Of a stretch of 64,000 nt of DNA, positions 21,763 through 34,298 are shown in pieces (the first letter of the stretch is position 1; each line of letters starts with the position of its first letter). Below the pieces are notes generated by a model. It was not told the DNA's origin and made no database searches. It saw only the letters and a list, made by a program, of their open reading frames with translations. The stretch is from positions 8,742,001-8,806,000 of the forward strand of contig JASJZH010000006.1 of assembly GCA_037178975.1 (NCBI GenBank), read 5' to 3'. Position numbers and translations under genes: made by a program. Origin of the DNA: Oscheius tipulae. Its lineage: Eukaryota > Nematoda > Chromadorea > Rhabditida > Rhabditidae.

Positions 21763-22497
21763 CTAAGCAACAGAGAATCTATTTCCTCGCACTCCTTTGA
21801 CAGAAATGCACCGGCGGTTGACACGCGCCAAGGCTGGTTCTTCTTCGGACTTTCCGGGGAAGTGGCGGGAATAGTTATAACACAATTTGCAGACACCGAC
21901 CAGAACGGCGGAGAAAACGAGGCAGATCAGCATGAACAGGACACCATCACTGAAAGCAGGTTAACATTTGACTCAGTACTTTTCTATTTCTGATTTGCCG
22001 TGACCTTATCTAATCAAGGTTTTTTATTTATTGAAACGGGCATCTTTGAAGTCATAATATACGCTTCTGTTGTTCTTTCGAGCCCCCGGAGCTTTGCAGA
22101 AAGTACAGTACAAAGTGGTCAGCCATATAAGCAAATCTTTTGGGGCTTACATACAGCTTTGCTAATAGGTTTACCGTATAAAATCCGGTAGCAAAATTGT
22201 AGAGTAAGATCAAAAGCTACGAGAAGCAAAAGGCAAAGCAGATTTTGATTCTTAACAAGGCAAAGCTCTGAACGATCCAAATAGACATGCTGTAGGTGGA
22301 AGGTAAATGGTAAATGAAAGGTAAATTTCGGAAACAATGTATTGTTTTCTCTAACCAGAATGATATGCAAACGGTAATAGTCCCTAAAACTTTATTGGAG
22401 CAATTGAAAACTACATTGGGGCTTCTTCCAAGGTATAAAATGAAACCCACAAAGGACTTTCAGCCTTCTCCTGACTGTCGAGGATGGTGGCGTTCAT
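21763..22497 (-). CDS. Small single-pass membrane protein
   Basis: Two exons give about 77 aa. The start at 22497 reads MNATILDSQEKAES, with a possible N-glycosylation site (NAT). After a long intron (about 500 nt) the membrane segment GVLFMLICLVFSAVLVGVC follows, then a basic tail with KLCYNYSRHFPGKSEEEP and RCISVKGVRGNRFSVA. The size, topology and glycosylated short N-terminus resemble ion-channel accessory subunits such as KCNE or FXYD proteins, but no diagnostic motif confirms this. The open frame extends upstream of the ATG to a splice acceptor at 22533, so a longer N-terminus is possible. Confidence 0.55.
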
Positions 22498-22533
22498 CCT
22501 CTCGCTCTTGAAATAGCCATCCAAATCCAGGGT

Positions 22534-24284
22534 CTGAATAGAAGGAAAATTAAATGGCGTAGGAGCTGTGGTGGATCATTAGGTTCGGAGAGAAAGAGGT
22601 CATGCCTTTTGAATGATGCTTGAACAGCAGCAGTGCAGCATTTCCGCTTAAACCTCTCACAAAAAAGGGTTCAAGAAGAGATTATGGTAATGCGAAAAGG
22701 CTGTCCTGAGAACCCGTAAAAAATTTCCGCACTCTTCTGGGAGACAAGACAGCGATCACGCTCGGATATATGGTATGCAATGTGAATGAAATGTCTAATG
22801 AAAAGGCAGGCTGACACGTGATGTGCACAATTTAATCAGGGACATAAACTGAGAGCACTCTTGGCCAAGGGACCATCATCACCCTATGCTGCAGAGGATC
22901 AGACAACCATTGATTTGGGACGGGGAAAATTTATTCTGACACCTCCGCCATAAATAGATAAAGCAGAAGGTTCCTCATGGGAAGCAGGTCAAAGGTTTGG
23001 AGAGTATTTGGCTCCCTATAATTGTTTTGACTGGTAGCGAACGAGGCTATTCTCCTGATTGCACATACATGCACCTTCAAAAATGATCTAGAAGGTATCC
23101 TTACGGATGCACTGTGCTTTAGCCGGTGGACATGTGACTGTAGAAAGACAGACTGAGAAATACAGAGGTTGACAGAATGAGAAAAATGACCAGCTAGCTT
23201 TGAAAAGACGAAAAACACAAGTAGAGGTGGTGCAATCGACGCAGAAATCAAGAAGCACGAAGTTGTTATCTCTGTACATGTTGGTAGGGGAAGCACACAA
23301 CGGAGTATAGAAAATGGCAAGGTGACGGGAGAGAATGACTAAACCCCGTGGTAGCGTAGCTAGCTGGACATCTAAAAGAAGAAGCTGCGATTCTTTGAAA
23401 CGAATTGTAATCCAAGATTTATCTAGAAAGATGACAGTGCGTCCAGCAAACGTTTTTATTACAGGGGTTTCCATAAAATGTTGCACTCAATTAGAAACAG
23501 TGAAGAGTTTGCATGTTCCTGTGGAGTCACATAGTTACATTTTCATTGACATGAATAGTATAGCTCTTTTTGCAAACTTTTCCCAAACTGAATACAAGCC
23601 AAAAATGACCAAATACTATCCCCTAAAAGAACATGCCCTCCTTTCACACATGGAAGCTTGTTATGTCAGCGTTCATGTTACTCTGTCTTTATGAACACAT
23701 TTGTACAAGTAGAAACAGTATATGATATGCTTAAAAAATAACGGCTGTTCACATGTTTTCAGCTCAGAATGATGTCGTGAAGTTAACCAACTCGATTTGT
23801 TTCACACTTTACCCAATTGAATTATTCAAATATCCAGATCTCTGGTCATTCAGTTGAATCAGATTTCAGATCATTGAATATGACAAGTGAAATTGGGACG
23901 CGTCTTATCCCGACAAGGAAGCGTCATTATGCAAATAAAGAGAAACGTCAAAGATCCTGATCCTATCTTTGTTTATCGACTAAGGGCTTCGAAATCAACA
24001 ACAAAATAAAACGTGTTTGGACTTTGTTTTTCAGGTGCGTCTCTGCACCCGAGATATCCTCAGGTTTTTCGACGACAGGCGGACATTAGCACTATTTGGT
24101 CTTTGTACCTATTCTCATCCTCCCCACAAGATGATGACATATCGAAAAGATCAAGTGTACTCATCTCTAGAACCTTCTGGCTCATTCTGGCCCAAAGATA
24201 CAAAATAACCGGTGCGCAAGAGACTAATTAACCATGCGTACAGGGCGACCCTCTAGACTGTTCTAGCTCCGCCCCCGCATTTGC
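22534..24284. other. Intergenic stretch
   Basis: Open frames on both strands (for example 22931-23486 on minus, 23335-23694 on plus) lack splice context and family features. No repeat array was seen. Confidence 0.35.
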
Positions 24285-24292
24285 CTATAAAT
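24285..24292 (+). promoter_or_regulatory. TATA box of the C-type lectin gene
   Basis: The sequence ctataaat lies about 40 bp before the ATG at 24325, leaving a 5' UTR of only about 10 nt if transcription starts 30 bp downstream. Confidence 0.55.
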
Positions 24293-24324
24293 TGCTGGCT
24301 GGGTCTCATTCGATATATCCCATC

Positions 24325-24945
24325 ATGAGCTTCTTCTACATTCTTGCCTTGGCTCTCGTCGCCACCACCTCTTCTAAGCCGGCTAGAGACTCCACTGCCT
24401 CCTCTGCCAATCTCTGTGAGGATGGTTGGACCCGGTACGAGGACTCTTGCTACTACATCGAACGCGAAGAAAAGATGCCCTTCCGCCAGGCTGAGCAGCG
24501 CTGTCATGACAAGGATGCTTCTCTTTTCGTCGCCAACAGCATTGGAGAATACGTGAGTGTCTTAGTAGTACAACTTCTTTGAAGACCCTGTTTGTAGAAG
24601 ACCATCGCTTTGAGCGCTCCCCTGAACTACTGGGCCTGGATCGGACTTTACAAGGAGAGTGAGGATGCTCCTGCAGTCTGGGAATCAAAGGACAGCATGA
24701 ACTTTGAGGAACTGTAAGCATAACCCTTTTTTTCGATTAACAATGCTTGTTTTAGCACCTGGATCACCAAGCCTTACGGCAACGCTGCCAATGGATGGAC
24801 CACCGCCTCTCAGTGCGCCGCTCACTGGAACCCCTCGGTCGAAGTCGGCAAATACACCTTCTGGTACCCTTGCAGCTTTAGCTACTATTTTATCTGTGAA
24901 CGTAACTCGACTGCCACTGCTTCCAGCTCTGAAAACATGTTCTAG
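24325..24945 (+). CDS. Secreted C-type lectin-domain protein
   Basis: Three exons give a protein of about 175 aa. MSFFYILALALVATTSS is the signal peptide. The C-type lectin fold follows: CEDGWTRYEDSCYYIE (first Cys pair), FRQAEQRCHDKDASLFVANS (helices), YWAWIGLYK (the conserved W-I-G-L core), and WNPSVEVGKYTFWYPCSFS with ICE at the end, closing the core disulphides. The calcium-binding EPN/QPD and WND motifs are absent, so it probably does not bind sugar through calcium. It may act in immunity or as a cuticle or gut secreted protein, as many nematode clec genes do. Introns are about 44 nt and 39 nt. Confidence 0.88.
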
Positions 24946-25742
24946 CTTGCTCTCAATCTCTCTGTCATTATAACTAAGTCTCAATTGCTTCTCAGGTCAC
25001 AAACGGTTCAATAAACACGTCATTATTAAACTTCTATGTTTTCTGAGAACGGCAGCTACTTTAAAACTAATCAATATAGAAAATATCTCTTCTCAAATCA
25101 ACATCTTTCTTTCTCCCTTTTTTTCTGACCCAACTTGATTCATCTCATTCTTAACGCTCTGCTACTTACTTTGATTTAAAAACTTCTTGCCTTGCGACTA
25201 CAAGACCTCGGTTCATCCAGTCGAGTTGGATCGACAGATACACGCGGTTACGTCAGCCAGATTGATTATCTGGCTGGTCGAAGATAGTCAGAATAGTATG
25301 TCTTCTCCCCCTTCCCGGATTTTTTCATTCAACGGTTACTCAGGCCTATTTGACTGCGGGCTTTCTACTAAAATTTGTCCAAAACTTGCCTCATATTTTT
25401 TTTAACTAGGGAAACAATGAAATACCAATAACACACTATGACTTTTTAATGCTGTGATTTCTGTAAAATGGTAGACTCGTCATTCTCTCAGGTATTTGAC
25501 GATGGTCTTTGAATAGGGGAGGTCGACAACACAGCCTTCTCTCTCATTATGGGTGCACAATAGGTACAAAAGGCTCCTCGTAGCTCAATGATCGATCAAG
25601 GTGGCCGATTGCACCCTAGAAACAATATTCGATGTACCCAAGGATGGGCGAACGCCATGTCAATGATACAGAGGGTTGTTTCCCTGACAGATGCACCATC
25701 CAAAATTTGATTTATTCACATTTTGAGTCACAAATGATCTGA
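24946..25742. other. Spacer between lectin and BBS8 genes
   Basis: It holds the lectin 3' flank with AATAAA near 25010. No exon was found. A short tRNA-arm-like stretch near 25577 was not convincing. Confidence 0.4.
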
Positions 25743-28156
25743 CTAGGTTCCTTTAAAGAGATGGTCGACCTGCTTTTTGAGGACTAGAGTAGGTTCATGT
25801 TCAGGGAAGATTTTCCATGCCAGATATACATGCTTTCTGGCGTCCATTGGTTGCCCCATCTGAAAATGGCAGCTCTCGGAGTCTGAATTGTTTCTTACGT
25901 CAAGAGATAGTAGAGCCAAATTGAAGTATGGCTCGAACAAATATGGAGCTTTGGCTATAGCGCTGTGATACAAAGACTTGGCTTGGTCAAGTTTGCCTAA
26001 AAATGATTTGCACAAAATCTACGAATCCGACCTTCTCGCTGACGAATAACCCCAAGATTGGTTAAGCTTTCTCCATGCTGAGGATCACGAGAAATGGCCA
26101 AAGTGAAGCATCTTGTAGCCATTTTCTCGTCTCCAGCTTCCTAAATTCTGTCATTTTAGGTAATGTAGGTATCTACCATCATGATGTGACCGACGTCATA
26201 CCAAATATCAGCTGCCACAGTGTCCGTGGCATTGCCAAGCGATCTTTGAATCGAATTTAAAGCAAAATCGTATTGTTGACAAGCATAGCAGCAGAGTCCA
26301 ATGTTCAGGAAGAGTTCAGAATTCGAGACCCCCATCTGCATGATCCTTCTATATAACATAAGAGCGACTTCGGGCTTGTCGCTGTAATAAAAGCCCGTGG
26401 CCAGACAAGCAATTGCCTCTATATTGTTCGATTGCTGGATAAGAATCTGCTTGTAGGTGCTCACAGATTCTTCGAGGTCGTTCATTTGCTAAGTATTGGT
26501 GTGTATTGGCGAAAATATAACCTACCTCATATATTCGTGCAGCACCTGTGAGTAGAGTAACATCTTTAGGGAATTCCTTCAGAGCATTCTTGAAGCGACT
26601 GACTGCTTGAAGAGATTGGTCCATTCGACTTGCAATATGAAAGCAGTTCTTGTTATAGAAAAGAGCGTTCTCTGATAACATTGCGGCTACCACTCTCTAT
26701 TTCGGTCTCTGTCATATTGTCAGGCTGTTTTGCGCTCAGAAGCCTGGCTTTTGCGACTCTCCTACCGTTGTACTTGTCCATCTGTCAATTGACATGGTTT
26801 TTGGGCTATCACGGTTATCTGTCACCACAATGATTCTACCATAACAGTATCAAAATTCTAGCTCTGGTGATCTTGTCAGATCTGACATATCTCCTCTCTT
26901 TTGACAGGACCTAATATGCTATATAAGATGCATAAGTTTAAACGCATACTCTAGCCAAGAAGATATAAGTCTCCGGCATTTGTTGCGTTTCCAACGATCG
27001 AAGAAGTTCATTGTAAGCCTGGTTCAGCTGACCGAGCCGTAAATAGCACTTTGCTAACTGGTTCTTCCAGAACCAATCTTTCGACTCTGCAGCCTTATTT
27101 CCGAAAATTGCAATCTGAAAAAAACAATCAAGGATCTCTGGCCGATCACTCACTTGAACAGCGATTCGAACGTCACCTTCGTGGTGGAAAACATAATCAA
27201 ACAGCTGACAGTTAACGAGAGCGTCGGAGGCGTATTTTTCAATGTTCAATCTGGCAAGATTGATGAACGGACCGTCACCGGCGGACATCATTGAGGCCTG
27301 TACCAAAGTGACAGGAATTGAAAGAATCTTACAGTTCCAAGCCGTAGTAATCTTGCCGACGAACTGCTGACAGCTCGAGCTGTCTTTGCTGTCCGAGCTG
27401 TTCTGACAGCTTGTTCCATGGTACCTGGACGGAGAGAGGTAATGGGACGAACTACTCCAGACAATGGGCGACCAGATTGGGTTGTTGGTCTAAAATACAA
27501 GAACTAAATGAGATGGGACCTTCAAGGCAGTATAAATAGTAAAGACTTTTACATGTCTAGTTTGCTTGAAATTTGTCTTGAGATTTCAGATTTCAAAAAT
27601 CCCAAAACCAACAGTTTAGAGAGCCAGTAAAACGAATTGAACTCTCTTTAATGTGTTTTCTCATTCTAATGTAAAAGAAGCTCTTTTGCTTTTACCTCAG
27701 TATTGGATTAGCCCCTCTCGCCGTTGTTGTTGGCCGCTTAAATGAGGTCCCTGGCCTTGCCGCAGTTGTGACTACATTCGTATCCAGAAAGGACTCGGCT
27801 ATCCCCAACTCCTCATTATCAATCTCATCCACATAGGTAGCTTCCGTAAGACACATCATCTTCAGCGCCCATGCTGCCTAAAAAATTGCAAATCGAACCC
27901 TGATAGGATCATTGAACAATCGTTCCCCAAACACTTCCCTCATTCCACAAAGGTGTTACACTAGGCATTCAGAGACAGGCAGGTACTCATTAATTGAGGC
28001 TTCCCCGCGTTCAGGGAAAGACAATACATGACGAAAACCTACTTGGTCCAAAGGGTTCTTGGCCAAAAGCCTGGTACATTCTTCTTCTGCTTCCTTGATA
28101 CGATGAGTATTGTAATAACGGAGTGCAAGATAGAGCCCCTCGAATTTGGGAGGCAT
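25743..28156 (-). CDS. bbs-8: BBS8 / TTC8, BBSome subunit
   Basis: TTC8 is a TPR subunit of the BBSome, the coat that moves membrane proteins in cilia. The start at 28156 reads MPPKFEGLYLALRYYNTHRI, followed by the first TPR (KEAEEECTRLLAKNPLDQ). The Gly/Arg-rich linker has the family signature RPTTQSGRPLSGVVRPIT, RPGTMEQAVRTARTAKTAR and LLRLGTASM. Then come GPFINLARLNIEKYAS and FDYVFHHEGDVR, and further TPRs: LAKCYLRLGQLNQAYNEL, LQAVSRFKNALKEFPKD, IEAIACLATGFYYSDKPEVA, NIGLCCYACQQYDFALNS and LYHSAIAKAPYLFEPYFNLA. The stop is at 25743. Exon order and length agree with the full family protein. In nematodes it is needed in ciliated sensory neurons. Confidence 0.92.
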
Positions 28157-28394
28157 TGGACAGAACTGCTGGGGAACTGGGCAGGTTTCTATGGCAACGC
28201 ACGCGGTTTTTACCCAGGCAAGAAGGCCAAATTAGCTGAGAGAACATTTATTTAGCAGGTATTCTACATTGGACAAGTGGATATAAGGGGAAATTGGGGG
28301 AGCATAATAACTATATCGTTGAGAACATGGCGAGAAACTTTATTATTTCGAAATAGTAGAATTCATTTATGACAATGAAGCGTCCAGTGTGGAT

Positions 28395-30721
28395 TTACCA
28401 CAGACGGCGTACGTACTCTCCGCGAACGTCACGAGGGGTTCCGAAAGAGGTCATGCCGGTCTGGTTGGCATGCTCGGCTTCCTTCTGTCCAGACCAGAAT
28501 GGCACGTCAGGTCGGCGAGCCATATCAGCTGGCAGATCCTCGTGGGTGTCATCGACGAAGGCGGTGTAGGTCATGCGAGGCATTCCAAAGCCAGTCTTTC
28601 CGGCCTGCGAGTCCAGGAAATTGACTCCCATCTGGTAGGGGATCATACCCTAAAGATACATTTTAGGAACAGTATAAGATTAATGGTACCTGAGAGCGCT
28701 GTTCCTGAGCCTGAAGGGCGACGACGGTGTTGTTACGGAAGGCTCCAAAGCCGGTCATACCACCTTGGTTGGCTCCCTCCCTCCAGCCGGAAGTCTGGCG
28801 AGAAGTGGATCCTTCGTCGTGGGGCATCTCACCGCGGACCTCGTCCTTGTACCTGAACCATACTATTGATAGGAAGTCAAAGAACGTCATACTTGGTGAT
28901 CTCGCGACGAGGCATACCAAATCCGGTCATACCAGCCTGGTTGGCGAATCTGTTGGTTCCCATCTGAAGGTGGATGAATCCCTGAGAGTCGCGGTCCTGG
29001 TCGTTAGTCTTGCGGACTAAATGTTGATGATTGAAATGAGTTAACCACAATATTACCATCGACAATACGGGGCATGCCCATTCCAGTCATACCGGCCTGA
29101 GAGGCAAGCTTGTTGGTACCGGACTGAAGAGGGACGATTCCATCGGTGGCACGGGCCTTCTCTTCGGGGACCTCAGAGGCTCCTCCAGTTCCCTTCGTCT
29201 TGTAGTTGACATCACGGGGAGCTCCGAAGCCGGTCTGTCCCTTCTGGGAGGCAAACTTGTTGGTACCTGACTGGAGCCAGGTGGATCCCTTGAGCAGCTC
29301 GATCTTTTTCTCATCGACAAGCTCGGCCAGGTTCTCGGACTTGATCTTGTCAATGACGTCACGAGGGACTCCGAAGCCTGGAAGTTGTGTACTATGAACC
29401 TGTTGATAAGTGGATTAAAAGCGACCTTTGCCCTGTAGGAACAAAACAGTAGCAACTCTCTAGACTACAAGCAAACTATAGTCTTTTAGCATGTCAGCAA
29501 GCTTTTCGAGAAAACTAGTTACAAAAAGAGACAGAAAAGTTGCCATTTTAGATCCTTATTTGCCCGAAAAAAAGCGGCAGCTATTTTCGTACTTCGCTTC
29601 CAAGACTGACTCCCTCGCACTAATCCTTATATCATTTTTTCGTGGAAATTGATCAAGTCATCAGGGTGGACTTTGTTCTGGACGTACCGGTCATTCCCTT
29701 TTGGGAAGCATACTTGTTGGATCCGGCCTGGATGGGGATGATTCCCTCGGAACGCATCAGCTTGTCCTTAGTGTGTATCTTCGAGGGCTTTCCACCAGAG
29801 TAAGCCTGCTGCCTGTAATTCTCATATGCACCATAATCACAAACAGTTTCTCACTTGCGAAGGACAGACAGGGGAACCGAGGGAGGAGCCGGAGCTTTTC
29901 CCGGGGTGGGAGACTTGATTCCCGGAGCAGGAGCAGCGGCACGAGTGACGGCCGGAGCCGGAGCTGGCTCATCTTCCTGAAAATTTTCAATACTTCAGTC
30001 AGTGGACACCCCTTTCCCAGTTTGATTAACATGATCAATGGTTAGCACACATTCTCTCAACTCTCTGGCTGGCCCTTTTTCCTCGTGGGCGTCTTCACTC
30101 CTCTCTGCTCGCGTTGACGCAGCTGGGCAATGTTGTTACCCGCAGGCATTACAACACAAACGGAGAGAGCGCTAGCGGTTTAAAACGGAAAAGAAATGGA
30201 TGCATAGACCCGACAGCTTCTCGCGAGAATGGCAGCCCGAGAAAAAGAAAGAATGCAGTGGACAACAAATATCAAGGCAGAGTTCCCAGGGTTTTCCCAA
30301 AAAATTACAAGGTATGAGAGTTATGCAGCATTGGGTTGTTCGGTTGGACACTTACCTCAGCCTCAGGCTCTTCAGCCTCAGCAGGTTCGGTCTAAAACGC
30401 TTCCATCTTTGAATAGTTTGATATGGTATGAATTCTTCAAAAACTCGTGACAAAAGCATCAGTTTCAAAAGTAAAACGCGCATAATTTAGACATTCCATG
30501 AATGGGAAGAACGCATGAGCATGGCATAACAGTACAACGATAAGCAAAAATGTGAAGACGTGCTAAAAAGTTCAAATTTGAAAAGTTTTCTGAAAAATAA
30601 AAACAATTCGAAAAGTAGGATTAGAATGAGAGACAAGTAAAATTACCTCTTCGGGCTCTTCGGCCTCGGGCTCTTCCACCTCCTCCTCCTCCTCGTACTG
30701 CTCGTCTTCAACGTCCGACAT
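28395..30721 (-). CDS. unc-87: UNC-87-like protein with seven calponin-like repeats
   Basis: UNC-87 bundles and stabilises actin filaments in muscle and competes with cofilin. The start at 30721 reads MSDVEDEQYEEEEEVEEPEA, a very acidic N-terminus, continued by a small exon (EPAEAEEPEAE). A basic exon (LRQREQRGVKTPTRKKG) and a Pro/Ala-rich exon follow. Seven CLIK repeats then appear: KYASQKGMTGLGFGVPR, KFASQKGQTGFGAPR, KLASQAGMTGMGMPR, RFANQAGMTGFGMPR, ANQGGMTGFGAFR, LDSQAGKTGFGMPR and ANQTGMTSFGTPR. The last ends VRGEYVRRLW at 28395. Seven is the number in C. elegans UNC-87. Repeat 5 has AFR in place of (M/T/A)PR. The acidic N-terminus and the ATG at 30148 in the basic exon suggest alternative first exons. 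The splice between the basic and Pro/Ala exons is uncertain. Confidence 0.9.
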
Positions 30722-33700
30722 GCTGATCCTGCGATTGGGAATGAGTCTTCGGAGAGGTTCAAGCAAAAGGGAGGAGTCACAAGAGGGGAGGAGTCAAATC
30801 GAGTACGAACCAATGGCAGCCGCGACGTCGCGCCCACCTACGTTATTTTTAACGCGCGCGGCGCGCGTCGAAAAATCAATTTTTCGCGCAGAATAGCGTT
30901 GTCTGCCCTCACGAGTAAAGAGCTCGTCTTTCACGCTCACAAAGTATATTGTAAAATCGGAGAGGGAGGTAAAACGACAAGATGAAAGATGAGAAGTGAT
31001 CTTATAAACGACGGAAGGAGAGGATTTTCAGGTATCTACTATTAGAGTATGGCAACCTAATAAAGCTGAGAGAAAGTTGACGAGTTCCCAACGACGTTTT
31101 CACCGAATCTGCTAAATTCCATTGACACTTATAGACCGGCAGTTACGAATTTTACACCGTTTCTGGGGCTACGTTTGCCTTCATAGCCAGGTTTTTGGAG
31201 GATCTTTGCTATAGTTTTAGTATTGTAACAATGCAAAACAGGTAAACTAAGTTTCGACTGAAACTGAGCATTCTGAGATATGTGCCAAAGTAGTCGGTCA
31301 AGGAATAAAACGACCGGTCCTGTAGTATGGTTAGTAAAAAGTAGGGACAAATGGCAGCAACAGAACATGCTTTTTTTTCTGTTTTTGAGCCAAGAGTTAA
31401 AAGTGGGGCACAGAAATCTGCCGACGGGACAGAATGCGCTCTTATGTTGTGTATTACATCCAGCACCCCCGCCTGCGTCCGAAACAACGCGATGTTGAAC
31501 AGATCTCCGAGAGGGTTCCAGCAGAGGCAGACTTGCTCTCAATTGAAAAAGTACACCCGGAAGAAGAATCCCCCATCCAACTTGTTATTGTAGTCTTTCC
31601 CGAAAGGAGCTTCTGCTTTCCAAGCATCTGATAGGCTACTTTTTCAAGGACAATTCCGAACGGACGGCTGTAAATTCCATAGCAATCTTCGAGAGCTTAC
31701 AAAATTTTTGTGGTGACATTGGTTTTTGCATCAATTTGCGAAGTCTTTTCGCACCTGATAATGGGTATGAAGCATGACGCTAATTAGTGTTTTTTGCCCT
31801 GAAGAACAAAACTGTTTTTGGTTTATTTGCTCCAAATTGGTAAACACAGACCATTTTTGGAAATCGTGGGTCCTTCCAAATGACCGTTATCGCTGCTTTT
31901 CCATCACGAGGAACAGCAGCCTGTTTGTTTTCAAAAAGCTTAATTTAGGCTATTTGCATGCTTTTCCCGGCACCAAGTCAGAAGAGTGTCCTGATTTTTG
32001 GGTGACGAGCTGATAGCAACATTTTACGGGTTCCACTATCAACACACGCAAGGTGATTCCTGACCTCTTCCGGTTAGCCGTGTCTGACTCTTATTTTGGT
32101 CATATACATTTCGAGTACTTTGCAGCTTTTCCCGCCGTTTCGCCTCGGCTGTCAAGTTCAGCTGTTGTTTCGAACCTTAATAGTGATCAGTGAGCAGGAT
32201 TCTGTTACCTCCCCTCGACGGAATTCGGAAGTGTTGATCAACTGATAGTGATCATTAGTGGCTCTGCCCATAATCTGCTTAACAATGTTCAACTTTCAAC
32301 CCGAGCCGTAATCTGACCACAGTTCGAAGCGTGCAAAAAGATGAAATGTCATCACATTGAGAAAGCCTAGCGTAGCAGTTGCTTCTTTGATGTGTTCTAT
32401 AAAGATGGGCCATTAATGACCACCAGACTGAAAACCAAGAAGATAGCAGATGTGGAACGCTTACAATATAGTGCCAGAGACTAAGGATTCAGGAAGTAGA
32501 TTCTCTTCAGGTTCGACCTATTTAAAGTGCTTGGACGTGAAAAATATCTTTTGTACCATCAAAATATTATTTTCATCGTAACACAAGCAAAAATAATAAA
32601 GTGTCATAAAGTGTTTAAAAACTGTTATATCTTATTTATCCAGACACGCACTTAGGAGGTCCGAGAACGTACAGTTTGACCGTCACAGGCTTACATGTGT
32701 CTGAAGTTGTAGATAGTCCAACCCTGATCAAACTTTCAATAGCTTTTGGACCTTTTTTTTCAGACCTCGACGTCGGTTTTGGTGCGTCGGTACAACGTTT
32801 TTGAGTCGAAAAAAAAGCGAAAAAGTTGAAAAATAAAACCATTTGGTCCAAACCGGGCCCGGTCCCACCAACAGTGAACTATTGGATAGACATCCTGTGG
32901 AACTTTTCTCCCAACATTCTTCGTTCTGTTTTCCACAGCTTACAGCTGTCCTGACAGAACTGGGCCATGGTTTCCAAATGACTGTGCAGTCTAAGCTGCT
33001 TTGATGTATCATAGTAATGTAAAGTAGATAAATAGTCATTTCCTCCAAGTGACTGTGTCGGTGATAAAGGTCACCACCGTAACAAACACTACTATTTTGA
33101 GAGAGGTAAAGCTTCAGTATAAAATTTGTAGTTTGCTCGTTTGGTGTGCGGGACGTCATGCCCTACATATTATAACCACAAGTAGTCGTGGCGTGGTTGT
33201 AAATCTGTTTCCCTGATAGCGAGTTTAATGACTGCATAACGGCCACTTTTAGACGCAAACCACGTGACCAGGCCATTTTTGCAAGTTTTGTGATCTGCGA
33301 GGCTGGTGAGCGTGTGCCTTTTACAAACCAACTACGTTGTTCCCTGGTAGAAGCGAGCGCGAGGGAGCGCAAATCCCTTTATCTTGTTTGCATTCTGTAC
33401 TGGCGTTTTGAAACCGTAGCGACCGAAAATGGAATTTGGACTGAGACAGACAGGACCTGACGTGATTAACTCAACAGTGAGGTATTTGTTGAACTTTTCG
33501 GCAGATATAATCAGAGCTCGTTGTGTCCGAAATCATGATAGCCTGCTCTAGAAAAAAAACAGCAAATAAAGATTGGAATCGAAAGATTGGCCGGTTGTCT
33601 GTCACTTTTAAAAGGAAGATTCTGAAAGCAAACTAAAAAAAAACTCTAAAACCGACGACCATAGTCAAAGCGGATACAATACCGAGGGTACTAGGCTATT

Positions 33701-34298
33701 CCTCATCTTTAGTCACGAAAATGTAACTCTCCTTGTTAGCTAAAGTGGGTTGAGCGCTTTAACGGCCATTTTTGGCTATTAGAATAGAAAGAAGCCGGAC
33801 TTTTGATTGAAATCTTTCATAAAAAGTTAAGCAGTCTCATTGTTCAAGCAGGTTCAAATTGGTTATTTGTAGCAGACCGTGACAGACTGTTTTCCACTAA
33901 CAGGGTAAGCTACAAACATGTACATGCTTCATAACATGTTCCCGCTCGACTATACCAAAGTTATAATTCGAGAAATAGAAATTTAACGAAAAGGGTCTCT
34001 AGTAAGAACAACTTTAATTGAAGTGTATTTGCTTTAAGCTGACTACCGCCCTCGCATTTCAATCCTTTTCGGAGAAACACATGTTTCAAGCTTTTGCAAC
34101 AAGAAGAAGGGCTTCCTGGACTGCATCTGTTTTCAATCACGTCGAGCCGCCCATTCCAAGGCCCCCGTTGTCATTTCTTAACAGGACATAACAAACAGAT
34201 GCGATGGTCATTAAAAAACTCTTTATGTTTGACTCGTGGAGTAAGAGATCGTGCCGTGTTATGCTAGGAAGGGAGCAGTAAAAGAGGAACTAGAAAAG
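30722..34298. other. Intergenic stretch, about 3.6 kb
   Basis: The first 200 bp hold the UNC-87 promoter side with GC-rich and AT-rich palindromes (30841-30890). Near 32640-33160 the minus strand has a broken open frame rich in Lys/Trp that might be decayed transposase (the phrase LETMAQFCQDSCKLWKTE appears if frames are joined), not verified. No other gene was seen. Confidence 0.4.
30849..30890. repeat. Paired palindromes upstream of UNC-87
   Basis: A GC palindrome (cgcgcgcggcgcgcg) is directly followed by cgaaaaat-ca-atttttcg, an 8-bp stem with a 2-nt spacer. They lie about 130 bp upstream of the first ATG. Confidence 0.5.

Noticed and set aside
25577-25660. tRNA-like arm (gtagctcaatgatcg)
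   Set aside because: The matching T arm is poor (attcgatgtacc) and no cloverleaf forms.
31129-31631. Overlapping long open frames on both strands
   Set aside because: Mutually antisense frames with no signal peptide, domain or splice partner; likely chance.
32636-33159. Possible decayed transposase on the minus strand
   Set aside because: Frames must be changed several times to read it, and no terminal repeats or catalytic block were found; mentioned only in the spacer entry.
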